A stretch of DNA of 64,000 nt from Cryptomeria japonica (Eukaryota; Streptophyta; Pinopsida; Cupressales; Cupressaceae), in contig NC_081413.1 in NCBI RefSeq assembly GCF_030272615.1, positions 157,361,849 to 157,425,848 on the forward strand. Direction: 5' to 3'. The notes below the pieces were generated by a model, which did no database searches, was not told where the DNA came from, and saw nothing but the letters and a program-made list of their open reading frames with translations. Numbering within the stretch: position 1 is the first letter of the stretch; every line of letters starts with the position of its first letter. Position numbers and translations under genes: made by a program. Below, piece after piece: positions 1 through 11,550 of the stretch.

Positions 1-560
1 TTTATTTTATTTTGCATCTATCTTTTATTTTATCAATCTATCTGGGTTTTTCGTGGAGGTGGAAACACCAAAATGGGGGTTTGACTGAGGTAGACTCCAA
101 AACACAACCCCCAATATTTTCTTTCTTGCTTGTGTGCAGGTTTATAATCACAGGAAGAAGATCATTTAGCTGGAGGCTTCATATCATGGACTGGTTGTGA
201 GATTCCTTCTTTTCCCTCTTCTCAAGTCATTCTAATATTTCCCATTCTGCATTATTAGTCCATCTTGTTGCTTTTCTATGTTCATTTAATATTATAATTA
301 TATCCACAACCCCTATATGGTTTTTGTGTTCTGTCCATACTGAACGAAAATGCATTGCATTGATGTCCTAGCTCCAAGCAATCGTCCCAAGGATAGAGAC
401 TCAATAGAGTCATCCAGGAGTCTCGTTTGCAGAATATTAGTTTAGCTTTTCACTTTTATCCCCTGGCTCACCTTAGCGCCAATTTGAGTGAGGAAGCGGC
501 AGATCGATTCGTCCAATTTAAGATTCATCATCTTGGAGGTGACAAATACCTTCCTCTACA
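1..560 (+). repeat. 5' LTR (partial) of the Gypsy-type element
   Basis: Positions 11-560 match 5289-5834, including the block with GGAGGTGGAAACACC and the terminal CCTCTACA. Immediately downstream, from 561, TTTTGGTGACC is a plausible primer-binding region. The 5' part of this LTR is outside the window. Confidence 0.8.
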
Positions 561-816
561 TTTTGGTGACCTAGACGTGAACACTTCTTCTGTATTATTT
601 TCAAAAGTATTCTTTATCATTCCTTCATTCATTTAATGTCCCCTTAAAAAAAAGAAAAAGAAAGAAAAAGAAAAAAGAGGATAATTCTAAATCTTTCCCC
701 TTTCTTCCAATTTTTTTTTTTCAGGGCACTGCCTCAAACCCCATCTTAATGGTTCATCGACCTTTGACCAACAAATTTATGCATTCTTTCTTCTGTTTAA
801 GTTTATTAATCTCAAA

Positions 817-1368
817 ATGCCTATGTTATCTTCATTTATTAACTTAGTTTCTAACTTTATTCAAAGTGCCAATGATGTTCCTTTTCATGCTTGTGATGGT
901 GACTTAGCTCTGCCTATGTCACTCTATGCCTTTGATCCCTCTCATAATATATCTTTTGTTTCAGAGGATATGTTGTTACAAGAGGATGAAATCATTGACA
1001 CTTTTCTTAATGTTACTCTACCATCTCTTCATTCTCATGCACCCACTTCTAGAGATTTTGCATTAGTGAATGATGAGTCTCAACTCATATATGATTTTCC
1101 AAAGGTCGATATTGAGAAAATTTCTTCATCTAAATCTTTTACATATCATGATGAGTCTATGAAAGTCATTTTTTTCTTTTTTGCCCCTAAAAGGATTAAG
1201 AGACCAATAATTCATGTCACTATAGCTAGCCCTTCTCCAAAGAAGATAAAATCTATTCATGGTGTTCCTTTTGAAAATGACTCACCAGATCTTTTTATGA
1301 GATATACACAATCTAAGGCTCCTTCTTATAGAATGGTAGCTCATACTTATAATACTCGAAGAAAATAG
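817..1368 (+). pseudogene. Gypsy-type element, N-terminal polyprotein fragment
   Basis: This open frame of 183 codons lies between the 5' LTR and the protease segment. It is acidic and Ser-rich early on and ends in a basic stretch (NTRRK). I recognise no domain in it. In an LTR element this position is normally gag or the spacer before the protease, so I infer a gag-like or linker remnant. After its stop the frame continues with short open pieces (PSMAKRPSDYDLIE and similar) towards the protease, separated by stops, so the original polyprotein is broken. Confidence 0.5.
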
Positions 1369-1542
1369 CAACATCTTGAGCATCCACATCCCTCTATACC
1401 GTCTTCTCAACCAAGTCTTCCTCAAGCACCTTCGCCTATGGCTAAGCGACCTAGTGATTATGATCTTATTGAGTAACTTTGTTTTACTCCCGCTAAGATC
1501 TCACTATGGGATTTTCTTTAGACTCCTCCAATTTATTAAGGT

Positions 1543-2193
1543 ATGCTACAGGAAGCTCTCCAAAAGACCATATTTCCTTCTTCTGCTAGGCCGATAGATG
1601 TAAATGCATTGATGGATCATATTCATGCGGATTCACTGAATATTACATTCTATCCTCATGAACTTCTACCTCTGCAAGTAAGGAACTTGGCTGATCCATT
1701 AATAATAATCGTTCATGTTAATGGCATTGGAATTAGATGAAGTCTTGTTGATACAGGTTCCACACTTAATGTATGCAATGTTGATTTATTACCAAAGATT
1801 AAGGTTGATCCAAACTCTCTGGCAACATCTTCTTTGTTTATTCATGGTTTCGATAATAGTGGAAAAAGTGCTTTGGGAATGATTATCTTTCCTTTGAAGG
1901 TTGGGCCTATCACTATTTTGACTCTAGTTTATGAAATTCCAGGTCCTCTATATTATAATCTCCTCTTAGGTAGATCGTGGCTTCATGCTTTAGGAGCTAT
2001 TTCTTCTAAGCTTCATGGTTCAGTGAAGTTTGTGGCACATAATCAAGTGGTTACAATCAAGGCTGACCATGATGCTCTGCACCTATGTCAAGTAGCGGCA
2101 TTGGGTCACATTTCAATTACACCTTTCATTTCAAAATTATGTTCCAACATTGCCCTTCACAGTGACGACTTCTACCTCTATCGTGTACAGTAA
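1543..2193 (+). pseudogene. Retropepsin-like protease segment of Gypsy-type element
   Basis: The translated segment has the aspartic protease core LVDTGSTLNV (about 1746-1775), then a flap-like region FIHGFDNSGKSALG, and then LLLGRSWLHALGA. This is the layout seen in plant Ty3/gypsy (Tat/Ogre-type) polyproteins, where the protease is followed by a LLGRPW motif. A TGA just before the active site (1738-1740) splits the frame. The catalytic Asp-Thr-Gly is intact, but the broken frame argues against function. Confidence 0.75.
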
Positions 2194-3046
2194 AAAGGAA
2201 AGTCAAAACGTTGAAGAAGTCCCAAAGAAGGAATCACTTGAGAAACAAGATTTTCCCAAAGTGGATCCTTCTAAGGAAGATCTCTTGAAAGAACAAAGCT
2301 ATGAGTATACTCCAAATAAGACATCTTCTATTGAACTATCTTCTTCATCTAAAGTGAATGCATGTTTAGGTGATGATTGGGGTTCTCTGGATTTCACTAA
2401 TTCTCATGTTGGCGAATACAAGGTCAAACCTATCCACCTTAAACTTCCAAACACATCTTTCACACCTGCTACCAAACATGATTATTTTTCTGTATTGCAA
2501 GATCATGTGAACACCATTGGCTAGATCATTAAAGGTGATCCCCCGCCTTTGGAGGAGTTGCAATCACATTATGGTCCATGATTTAATATTGCTTCCAAGT
2601 ATGGATATAAAGGAAATTCTCTCAGGCACCTGAGTCAAGGTGTTAAGGGTCCTTTGGAGCCAAAATTGTGTTTGTTTACGATGGGTTTAGGTTATAAGCC
2701 TAATCCATCTTCATCTCGTCCTCCATCATCTATTATCTTTGTATCTCCTACTTGTGAGCGGTCAAGACCTTCTCCACAAGAGAAAGGATTGCATCCTACT
2801 CCTCATCCTTTATCTGATCAATACCTTATCTTGTTACGATTTCTTAAAGATCGCTTGATCACTCTTCCTCCTCCTACAAATAATAAGTTTCCTAAAAATA
2901 ATTCTTTCTGTGCATATCATCAAGTTCTTGGCCATTCCACTAGTGAATGTAATGCCTTGAATGACAAGATTCAACAGCTTCATCAATCGGGTGTCATTAC
3001 TTCTTCATCTACTGATGTAACTTCTTCTTCTTTGCACAACAAGTGA
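2150..3046 (+). pseudogene. G-patch-like and zinc-knuckle-like segment of Gypsy-type element
   Basis: A Lys/Glu/Ser-rich linker (2186-2360) follows the protease. Next comes a Gly-spaced stretch, YGYKGNSL..SQGVKGPLEP..MGLGYKP (about 2595-2705), which resembles a G-patch, a nucleic-acid-binding motif known in some retroelement polyproteins. Further on, CAYHQVLGHSTSEC (about 2911-2952) followed by LNDKIQQL looks like the Cys/His knuckle that normally ends gag in Tat-type elements. Stops at 2522 and about 2580 break the frame. The domain names are my reading of spacing and key residues only. Confidence 0.5.
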
Positions 3047-3412
3047 TATCAAGGCTTAACTATATCCTATTCTGTTACACATTCTATCCTTATCCTATGT
3101 TTGGCGCTATGATGATACACCCATCTCGTAGTGATACTATCTATCCTTTTGACACTGCTATGGGTCTTGATGCCAAATTATCAGACCCCCCTATCCTCTT
3201 GTATTGCATCTTTTGATGTTGTGGATATCTATGTGCCACTTTCTCTCAATGGCATTCCACGAAAACATCTTGCTATGTTGACATGCCACAATTTCTCTTC
3301 TCCTTAGAATAACATGCCTTCCATGCATATCATTCTAAGGGGGGGGCATCATAGCTGTATTTGATCTTTTAGCTTTTGCATTTGTTTCCTTTGCTAGTTT
3401 CTTTTTCATGTT

Positions 3413-3780
3413 CACCTAGATGGGGGCCAAACCACTTGTTCTTTTTTTTTTTCTAAGATCGCCTAGGTGGGGGCCAAACCACTTGATCTTTTTATTTTCC
3501 AAGATCGCCTAGGTGGGGGCAAAAGCCACTTGATCTATTCTAAATATCGCCTACATGGGGGCCAAACCATTCTTAATTTATCTTTCTTGTTTGCCTTGGT
3601 AGGGGCCAATCTACTACTAAACAAATTCATTTGCCCTATCGCATGGCAATCTAGCATGTCGCTACATGTCAGAAAATCTATCTTCACCGACCCTATCACA
3701 TGGCTATCTAGTGTATCAATACCCATGCTGACAATCATCTTGCCCTATCATATGGCTATTTAGCATAATGTACTTTTCTA
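3413..3780 (+). repeat. Tandem repeats in the 3' untranslated part of the Gypsy-type element
   Basis: Five imperfect units built on CCTAGGTGGGGGCCAAACC start near 3415, 3462, 3508, 3550 and 3594 (period 42-47 bp). They are followed by three looser units on CCCTATCACATGGCTATCTA (about 3635-3770). There is no coding potential. Confidence 0.8.
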
Positions 3781-4683
3781 TCCATACTAGTGTATCTCAT
3801 ACCAATAGTGGTCACATATCTTGTATCTTTTCATAACAAGGGGCTTTCCTCCATAGCGAGGCTTATTTCTGTTACGCTGTCTTATCTATCATTTATCTCT
3901 ATCCTTTGTCTTATCATCTGACATGGTAGTCTGCAGCTAGCATGTTTGTGATGTATCGAGTAACAATATCTATTCCAAATCTTAGCTTCATCTCCCTTGG
4001 GGCAATCATTTGATCAATGAAAATCTGCCTCCCTATCACGACTATCTTCTTTATCTTATCTTTTGGTAGTGGCCTTCCTTCGGAGTGAGGTTGGTGCTAC
4101 TTATCTTTGATCATCTAGCATAACACAACTTGCTAGATCTTTTTTTTATCATCATCATGTCTACATGACCGCTAGTGATGCATCAAGCTAGGTTCTAGGT
4201 CATATCTCTTCGACATCGATTGCATCTCTGACTTCTGGCTGCATTCTTTCTTGAAGTGATCAGTCCTTGCTCTATTCTCTTTGTTTAAGAATTCCTCTAT
4301 CTATTGTTTCTTGTTGTTTTGGGGACAACGCATGTTATTGAGACAAACTTTTACATCAAGGTCTCTTTTAATTTACTAACTCAAGATTGTAGTTTCTTTG
4401 TTGTGTGCCTTCATGTGTGTGCTAACTTTTTCTTTATCATGTTATAACCCTGTTGTCTTGGGATTCTCTTATTCTCTAACCCTGTTCTCTCATGCAAGTT
4501 TTTCCTATCTAATGCATCTGTTTTGTAGGTCTTCAGCTCAGTGGCATGCTTCCTTGGCTTGGAGATTTAGCTACTTCCTCTGTAGTATCCTTTTTGGTAT
4601 CATGATGTTATTTCTTGTTTAGTAGATTTCCTTTAGCATGCATATTCATGTTCATTCATAACCCCGCTAAAGTGGAGGCAAAA
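3781..4683 (+). other. Non-coding 3' interior of the Gypsy-type element with polypurine tract
   Basis: This T-rich interior has no convincing coding frame. It ends in a purine-rich run, AAAGTGGAGGCAAAA, directly before the 3' LTR, which is the expected polypurine tract for plus-strand priming. Confidence 0.6.
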
Positions 4684-5834
4684 TGTAATGTCAAAAATTG
4701 CATACCTCTTTGTAATTTGACCTACATATTTTGTAACCACTTTGGTGTCCACTCCCTTAGCACCTGAGTAGGCTCACTTCAGTCCTTGCATTAGCCTTTT
4801 CCCTTTCAGGATGCTTAGGACACCTTTCAGCGGTCATCCTTTAGTTTTTGTTTCATGTTAGCCATGTGTTTCTCTTGTCACTTGCCATTTTCGAGTGTGA
4901 TTCATCCCGTGACATCTCAACGTTTGAATTTTGGTTCTGAGAGTGCCTTTCCACTTGTCACCTGCATATGTCGGTGAAAATGACTCATAATCTTCTAAAT
5001 GGCTCACGACCCTCTCTTTCCCTCCTCTTCTCTCATTTTAAACCTATATTTTCTCTTCATTAAAGCTCTCTAGCTCCTCCAAGCAATTTCTCTTGGCTCT
5101 CTTAGTTATTCAACCTCTCTTGGCTCTTGCTACAACAGTTTCTAATTTGCTATAGCACTCTCAAGCTCTTATAATATCTCTTGCAACTCTCTTGGCTTTT
5201 GTCAAGCCTATTCGGTAATATCTATCTATTTACCCCATATTTGAGCATCTTGGGATTTATCACATCCCTCTTCATTCGTTTACTTTATCTTGCATTTATC
5301 TTTTATTCTATCGATTATTTGGATTGTCCATGGAGGTGGAAACACCAAAATGGGGGTCTGACTAAGGTAGACTCCAAAACACAACCCCCAACATTTTCCA
5401 TCTTTCTTGTGGGTAGCTTTATAATCATAGGAAGAAGATCATTTAGCTGGAGGCTTCATATCATGGATCAGTTGTGAGATTCCTTCTTTTTCCTCTTCTC
5501 AAGTCATTCTAATATTTCTCATTCTGTGTTATTAGTCTATCTTGTTGTTTTTCTACACTCATTTAATATTATAATTGTATCTACAACCCCCATACAGTTT
5601 TTGTGTTCTATTCATACTAGATGACATTGCGTTGCATTGGTGTCCAGCTCGGCACAATCGTCCCGAGGACAGAGGCTCAACAGAGTCGTCTGGGAGTCTT
5701 GTCTACAGTTTATTGCCTTAGCTTTTCACTTTTATCCCCTGGCTCATCTTAGCACTAGTTTGAGTGAGGTAGCGGTGGATCGACTTGTCTTTTGAGATTC
5801 ATCATCTTGGAGGTGGCAAATCCCCTCCTCTACA
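4684..5834 (+). repeat. 3' LTR of the Gypsy-type element
   Basis: The LTR begins TGTAATGTCAAAA after a polypurine tract and ends CCTCTACA, 1151 bp in all. Its second half matches 11-560 with scattered substitutions, so the two LTRs have diverged noticeably since insertion. Confidence 0.85.
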
Positions 5835-5842
5835 CTCCAACA
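5835..5842 (-). repeat. 8-bp stump of an element B LTR
   Basis: CTCCAACA is the outer end of the B 5' LTR, as seen at 23368-23375. It is followed by the same unit-start sequence (ATCAAGGAGTTCA) found after complete B copies at 23376 and 40528. This shows that a further repeat unit ending in B lies to the left. Confidence 0.75.
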
Positions 5843-7089
5843 TCAAGGAGTTCAATGATATTTAATATTCTTCATTTGTACATGGGTTTCTAACAAACCT
5901 ATTTGTTATAGGTGACCCCATTGTCTAGTTAAGTTGTGTGATAAAATAAAGTTGATAGATGGGTGTTAAAAATATAAACTTTATTTTATTAGACTGTGCC
6001 ACATTTGTTTAAGGATCCCACAATTATTTTATTTAAAGATCTTTGGATCCTTTTATTTGAAAATAAAAAAATAATTAAGTTATGCTCTCTAAATTTTTAG
6101 ATAGGGTTGGTAAGACGTGTCCTCCCCAATCTAGTTTTTTTAAAAATTATTATTGGTGGCTCTTAAATAGAGGGAATCTAGGTGTTGCAAGGATAGGGGG
6201 TTCTGCCATACTAATGATGTAAAACTGGTTTAGGTTTTTTCTTATGCTTTGGGAAAAAACATCAAAAGCATGATACAGCTCCAAGTTATTTTGATGGCTC
6301 TCGATTTTCTCGAAACTTGTGAATTGGGTTAGACAAAGATTATTTTTAAATTTGAAATAAATTGATCTTGATTTTTCTTTTGAACATAGTAAGTTTTTAA
6401 GGATTATTTGAAGGCTAGCTTCTTTTGTTGAATAGATCAATTGCTTCACTCCAAATTTTGAAGTTATCTACTTTGTTCATATAAATAAGATATGCAATGT
6501 TGTACCAGACTGGCTTGTTTCTGAATTAACGTTTACAAATTTTCACACCTTCCTAACTTATTACTAAATAAAAGATTTCAATTCTTCAATGAATATGACA
6601 GACATTTAATTTATTCTAATTTCTATTGTTAACAGAATAATGACAAACCTCCTTGATTTCCCTCTTCTTACTTTAAGAATTGCTCTTTCCAATTTAAAAA
6701 AGCGCAATCTCAATGCTGTAAACTGTAATTTTCTTCTGTTGTTTTAAAAGATCTCATTTTTGGTCAACGAAAGAAAAAACGTAAACTATGTGATAGGAAA
6801 ACGAGAAAAGGACGTCACATTTATTTCAAACAGTCGTTCTTAACAAAACGGAAAGAGAACTATAATAGAGATCCCAGCTGGTTGAGGTTAGTCTTTGAAG
6901 CCTGCAGTAAAAGATCCAACATGATTATAAGAGAGAAATAAGAGTATAAGAATCAAACAAAACCATAAGTCCTCTAATAACAAATGTCCAAGAAAGAGAG
7001 CGACTATATTTAAGTGTATCCATTTATATCAAATTGTCTTCGGCGACTCCAATATCTCATTCGGAGTACCTAAAAATATGTCCTGTATA
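5843..7089. other. Unit 1 start: 3' flank of AP2 copy 1
   Basis: This sequence recurs at 23376-24554, in part at 40528-40931, and at 52862-54206. It marks the left edge of each tandem unit. It holds a 99-codon minus-strand open frame (6150-6449), discussed under rejected items, and no recognised gene. Confidence 0.7.
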
Positions 7090-9006
7090 TCACTCCATTT
7101 GAACATAATTCTTTTTACTGTTCCATGGTGGAGGGGATATACAAGCGTAGCCATTCGAGGGATTAGCTTGAGGTGGCAATGATTGAAGAGGTTCTACAAT
7201 CCAGCTATTATGAATCAAATTCCGATTTTCTAATCTGCCAGGCCCTGTGAACTGTTGGGTATTTAACTAGGTTGCATTTCGTGCCAAGAAATCATTGCCT
7301 TCAAAATTTGCAGTATCCAATCCATTTGAAACGGTTCCCATCGGAATTGTCTGAAAATTATTTAAGGTGAAGAGATCAGATGGATTAGCAAAAACAACTA
7401 ATGAATTGGATAACCCCAAGCCATTGGCTGCCAAAACATCTGAAATGTTGGTATAGTTTCCAGACATTGAACCTATGCTATTGGCCTCGTTAATAATTGC
7501 AGGTCCCAAGCCCATAACAATTGGAGGGAGAACCTGATTTGATGATGTCAAGATGGGTTGGCCAAGGTAAGAATGAGAAATATTGGTAACAGCCTGCATA
7601 TCATCTGCAGGTTTATACCACAACCCACTGTGTGATTGTGATTGTGAGAGCAATGGATTACTTTGTTGCTGGTCATGAGCAGTTTTGGATTCAGCAGCAT
7701 CATTACAATAGCTGGCTGCACCTCTTGGTGAACCCATTCTATTGCCCTGGCTGCATTCACAATTCCATCAACATCTCTTAATCCTGTCTCCTTGATATAA
7801 GTTATAAGTTGTCCTATAGGTAGTGCGCTGCTTTTAATTCTTTGCAACGCTATAAAATCTCTTGTCAAAGTTTGTAACTGAATCATTGCCTCTAAATTTG
7901 ATTGTAGCAATGTCATATATCACAGCCGCCTCTTCCTCGGTACCTGCCAGTTGAAAGACCCAACGAGGTTACCACAACTTTTAGCTGGTTTACTTGATAA
8001 ATCATTTTTCTAAGAGAAATATATAGTAGACTTGTTCATGTTTGGTGTACTCACTGTATGCTCCCAGATATACGTCTTTGTTTCCATTAATTCTTCCAAT
8101 TCTGGCCTGCCACTTTCGCTTTTGATTGTGTCTGCGATATGTTACAGATTTAACATTAGAAAACAGCTTTTCCTACTGATGTTTAATGAATAACCATTTC
8201 TATAGTCAAAACCCTAAATAAAGCTAACAATTCAAGTACAGACCTTGTTACTCCACGGTAAATTGATTCGCCTCTTGTAAAGCCACTACTCTTTCTACAT
8301 CAATGATAGATGATTATATGTAAGCACCATACGTGAAAGTAATCCAATACAATATCTTAAAGTAAATCTAAAATGCTTTCATAGACCTTAGTTGGACCCT
8401 GCTATGAATGATCTTTTTGATGGGTCATTTCAATAGGAATAAATTCAAGCTAGGGCAACTGTTCACATATTTAAAATATCGAACTTTCTCTAGCAATATA
8501 TATATACTCTGTCAGTTTCGCAAACAAAAGCGCCACTACCACATTTTTAATCTAAGAGACTTCAATGGAAAGAATTCTTATAGCTTTTGAGATAATTAGT
8601 ATAGTCTACTGTGGTCATCTGTTTCATGACTTCGAGCTCTTCTTTGTAATCAGTTATCTACATTAAATATGCCATTTTAACAGTGGATTCAATACAAATT
8701 TTTGTAAAGGTAGATGCTGTGTAAACTGTGATAATAAGTACAGTCTTATATACAATGTAAAATTCTTACTGGAAAATTTATTGTGCTTTTGTCACCCCAA
8801 TACTTGAGAGCAGCCTTATCATATGCTCTCGCTGCTTCCAATTCAGTGCCATAGCCACCTTCCAGTGCATCAACTTTAGGTCAACACTTCAATCCAATCT
8901 AGTTCAGCTCACAGCTAAATGTAAAGTACCAGTGACTAGAGTTTCAAATCAGTATTTAAATGCTATTCTTAACAACTGCAATATATCTACAAAATGATAT
9001 ACTCAC

Positions 9007-9015
9007 CCAAATATA
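9007..9015 (-). other. 9-nt mini-exon of AP2 copy 1
   Basis: The exon TATATTTGG, flanked by CAG and GTGAG, completes the codons for Val-Tyr-Leu-Gly in the first AP2 domain. The same mini-exon sits at 26442-26450, 42003-42011 and 56153-56161. It is a known hallmark of ANT-clade genes. Confidence 0.85.
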
Positions 9016-10479
9016 CTGTTGAAGATTTCAACGGATGTCCAGATTTGAAGGATGACAAGGTCACACACATAAACAGCAAAGGAAAAGAACTGATCCATAA
9101 AGAAACTGATGAAAAGCGCTAAAATTACTCTATATAGAAACACAAGGGTTCCACAGTCTATTATAAAATTAGGGTTCCACAGTCTATTATAACTGTAATT
9201 AGTGTTCCTCCACATTATATTTATAAATTTTTGAAAAATTTATATTTCAAATCAACTTTTCAAGCTACCCTTAGAACAGTGATACAATGGTTAATCTTTC
9301 TAATGGTGATCTAAATCAGTTTAACATACCTTGTCTATTCTTTCGTTTGTGACCACCTTGAATGAAGCTGTTGTCCCACAAATGGGCTTCATATCTCCCT
9401 GTCCATTTATGTCTGCAAGACAAAATGTCAAAGATATAAACTTCTATTACATGGACCGTGAAAAAATTATAACAGCTAAATCAGATACATGCTTATATAT
9501 AACTTTCTTGGCGACTCCACGGTACTTTGAAGTTCTTACTGAAGTTCTTTTGAACATGGGATTTCTCGCTCTTGTTTGGTTCAGACTAAGTGTCTTGTTA
9601 TCAGGAGGACAAACTTTATTACTACCCATTGAAACAGGAGTAGGAACCAAAGCAAAAGCATTTTCTGTAGTAGAAATGGTTGAAGGCGTGCTTGGCTGAG
9701 TATTTCCATTCACAGGCAAAGTTATCTAAATCAAAGGTATCTGATGCAAAAAAATTTAAACAGTTATGATTTGTAGATTGCCATGAAAAACAATTATTCT
9801 TATGAATCAATGTTATAAAATCTAGCCTTTTTGACATATATTCTATTCAACATTTCACAATTTTTATCATCTAAATTATATATTAGATTATTTATTTTTA
9901 AAATTCCTTTATCTAATTTTCACATTGTGCATTAAGGAACCATGCTGTATTAGTTATGATTTTTGAACAAATAATTTTTAAATGTCAATAGTTAAACTTA
10001 ATTCAAATTGAGAAATTCAATCCTTAAAAATCAATTGTAATAAGAGTAGCTATACTATGTATATATACAATTTCACTACTGTAAGTATAAGCTTTATCTA
10101 ATGTTCCATTGAATTGAAACAAACCCTACATTAAATCTATTCACACTTCAACAAACTAAAACCTGCTTTCTACTGTGGAAAAAATAACCTGAACCTAATT
10201 TTTTGTAAAGATCTTTACAAATAACATGAAATGAAAATCTGATAACCTCACTAATCTATTATGTAAATTAGAAACCAAATGCAACATGGTCCATCAGAAA
10301 TGTGTATATTTATAGATATAAAATTTATGTAAAAATTTAATCATATTCTATACATTACAAATGATCATTTAATACTACATTTTCACAATAGATACATTCA
10401 TATGTTCAAATTTTGTATATATAATTGATATTTTAAAAAAATATTTGTAAATTGAGAGACACTTGTGAGACTCTAATGG

Positions 10480-10600
10480 GAGCTCCTAAACAACCCAACA
10501 AATAAACTATATGAGAGTCAAGTCCAACAACTTAACAAATAAGCTATAAGATACTTTGGTGTCAGCTTCCAAGCCACCCAACAAATAAGTCATATGATTA
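10480..10600. repeat. Intron 1 minisatellite of AP2 copy 1
   Basis: Units contain CAACAAATAAGCTATATGAG and variants, about three copies. The same repeat has many more copies in unit 4 (57865-58205) and unit 3 (49905-50150). Confidence 0.7.
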
Positions 10601-11127
10601 TATTAAGGTCCATCTATAATCAACCACAAACTTAACCCTAAAGAGACTCTTACCTCAAATTCCTAACCTTATCTTCAATTATATTCTAATAAAATCATCC
10701 ACAATCTTAACCCTAAAGAAACTCTAACCTTAAATTCCATCATATTAAAATCACTACAAATCTCACTTTTCCAATAAAATATCACATCGTTCATCAAATC
10801 AATAAACATTGACTGATATATTATTAATAAACTACCTTGATTCAACCCTAACCTGATTCAACCCTAACCTAATCTAAACCTTATTCATCGGAAAACTTGG
10901 TTAAAAAAAGGGATACAATCAAATCTAGAAACAAGAAAAAAATAGCATTGTAGATTGCGGAAAACTAATAATAACATCATAAATATTAATAGACTAAACA
11001 AGAACATAGAAAAAATGTGGCATATCATACCTCTATCATTGCTGCCATCATTTCCATTTTTAGGAAAATAATATGATAAGAGCTCCTCTAAATACTTATT
11101 CGAGAGAAGAGTATGACAGTGTTCCAT

Positions 11128-11408
11128 TTCGCAATTTCAGATGCGTATACTTTATTTTTAATCTAATAAATATATGAGAAGACCTAATTTCATGAAAGAT
11201 TATAAAACCATTACTCCTATATGTACCAATACTAACCTAGCCCTACCCGAGTTATTATAAGAGGGCAATGACGGCTATATTTATTGAAATGAAAAGGTTA
11301 CTCAGTTTTTTAACTAATGTACACTTTTTTTTTTGGTTAATTCTAAATTATAGGGTTTGTGTAAATATCAATTTTACAGCTTCTAAAGAAATCATTTGCA
11401 TGCAAATC
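11128..11408 (-). promoter_or_regulatory. Conserved upstream block of AP2 copy 1
   Basis: This region aligns with sequence upstream of copies 2 and 4 and with 50655-50830 in unit 3. It has a TATA-like CTTATAATAA (reverse strand, 11252-11261), about 125 bp upstream of the start codon, next to the shared block with ACGGCTAT. The promoter role is inferred from position and conservation only. Confidence 0.4.
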
Positions 11409-11550
11409 TGTAAAGAGAGAATCCTTATAAAAAGATACTCGAAACTCTAAAGGTAAAAACTCTAAAGAATTATAAGATTCCAAAGTCTAGTTTAAGTGTA
11501 GAGTATAATAGACTAATAATTAAATAAATAATTATTAGATAACTCTAACA
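11409..11550 (-). repeat. 3' LTR of element C
   Basis: 142 bp, with TG..CA ends on the minus strand, directly next to the polypurine tract at 11551-11575. It matches 13810-13945. Confidence 0.7.

Larger units (their letters stand above)
1..5834 (+). mobile_element. Gypsy-type LTR retrotransposon, non-autonomous, 5' end cut by window edge
   Basis: Two direct repeats bound this element. The right-hand one (4684-5834) is a complete LTR. The left-hand one (1-560) matches its second half, so about 590 bp of the 5' LTR lies outside the window. The 4.1-kb interior keeps a retropepsin-like segment, a G-patch-like segment and a zinc-knuckle-like motif. I find no reverse transcriptase, RNase H or integrase, so it would depend on a partner element. 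The reading frame is broken by several stops. The 3' LTR ends next to CTCCAACA, the last 8 bp of an element B LTR, so this copy inserted into B and is younger than it. Confidence 0.8.
7090..11127 (-). pseudogene. AP2/ANT-like transcription factor, copy 1 (pseudogene)
   Basis: All nine exons of the copy 4 gene can be located: exon 1 11031-11127, exon 2 about 9509-9756, exon 3 9330-9412, mini-exon 4 9007-9015, exon 5 8770-8858, exon 6 8584-8657, exon 7 8244-8294, exon 8 8055-8131 and exon 9 7090-7943. Both AP2 repeats are readable ([15 protein letters not shown] in repeat 1, [17 protein letters not shown] at the start of repeat 2). The gene is dead: exon 2 has lost most of its 5' half and is frameshifted, the exon 2 donor GT has become AA, the exon 6 donor GT has become CT, and exon 9 has at least two frameshifts and a TAG (about 7267-7269). 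Exon 1 is still open and encodes a single MEHCHTLL start. Confidence 0.9.

Noticed and set aside
6150-6449. 99-codon minus-strand frame with a homologous 101-codon frame at 23532-23837
   Set aside because: The frames are alike because the units are duplicates. The unit 4 equivalent is broken, no domain is visible, and the C-terminal ends differ in frame. Two 6-bp in-frame indels are not enough to claim selection.
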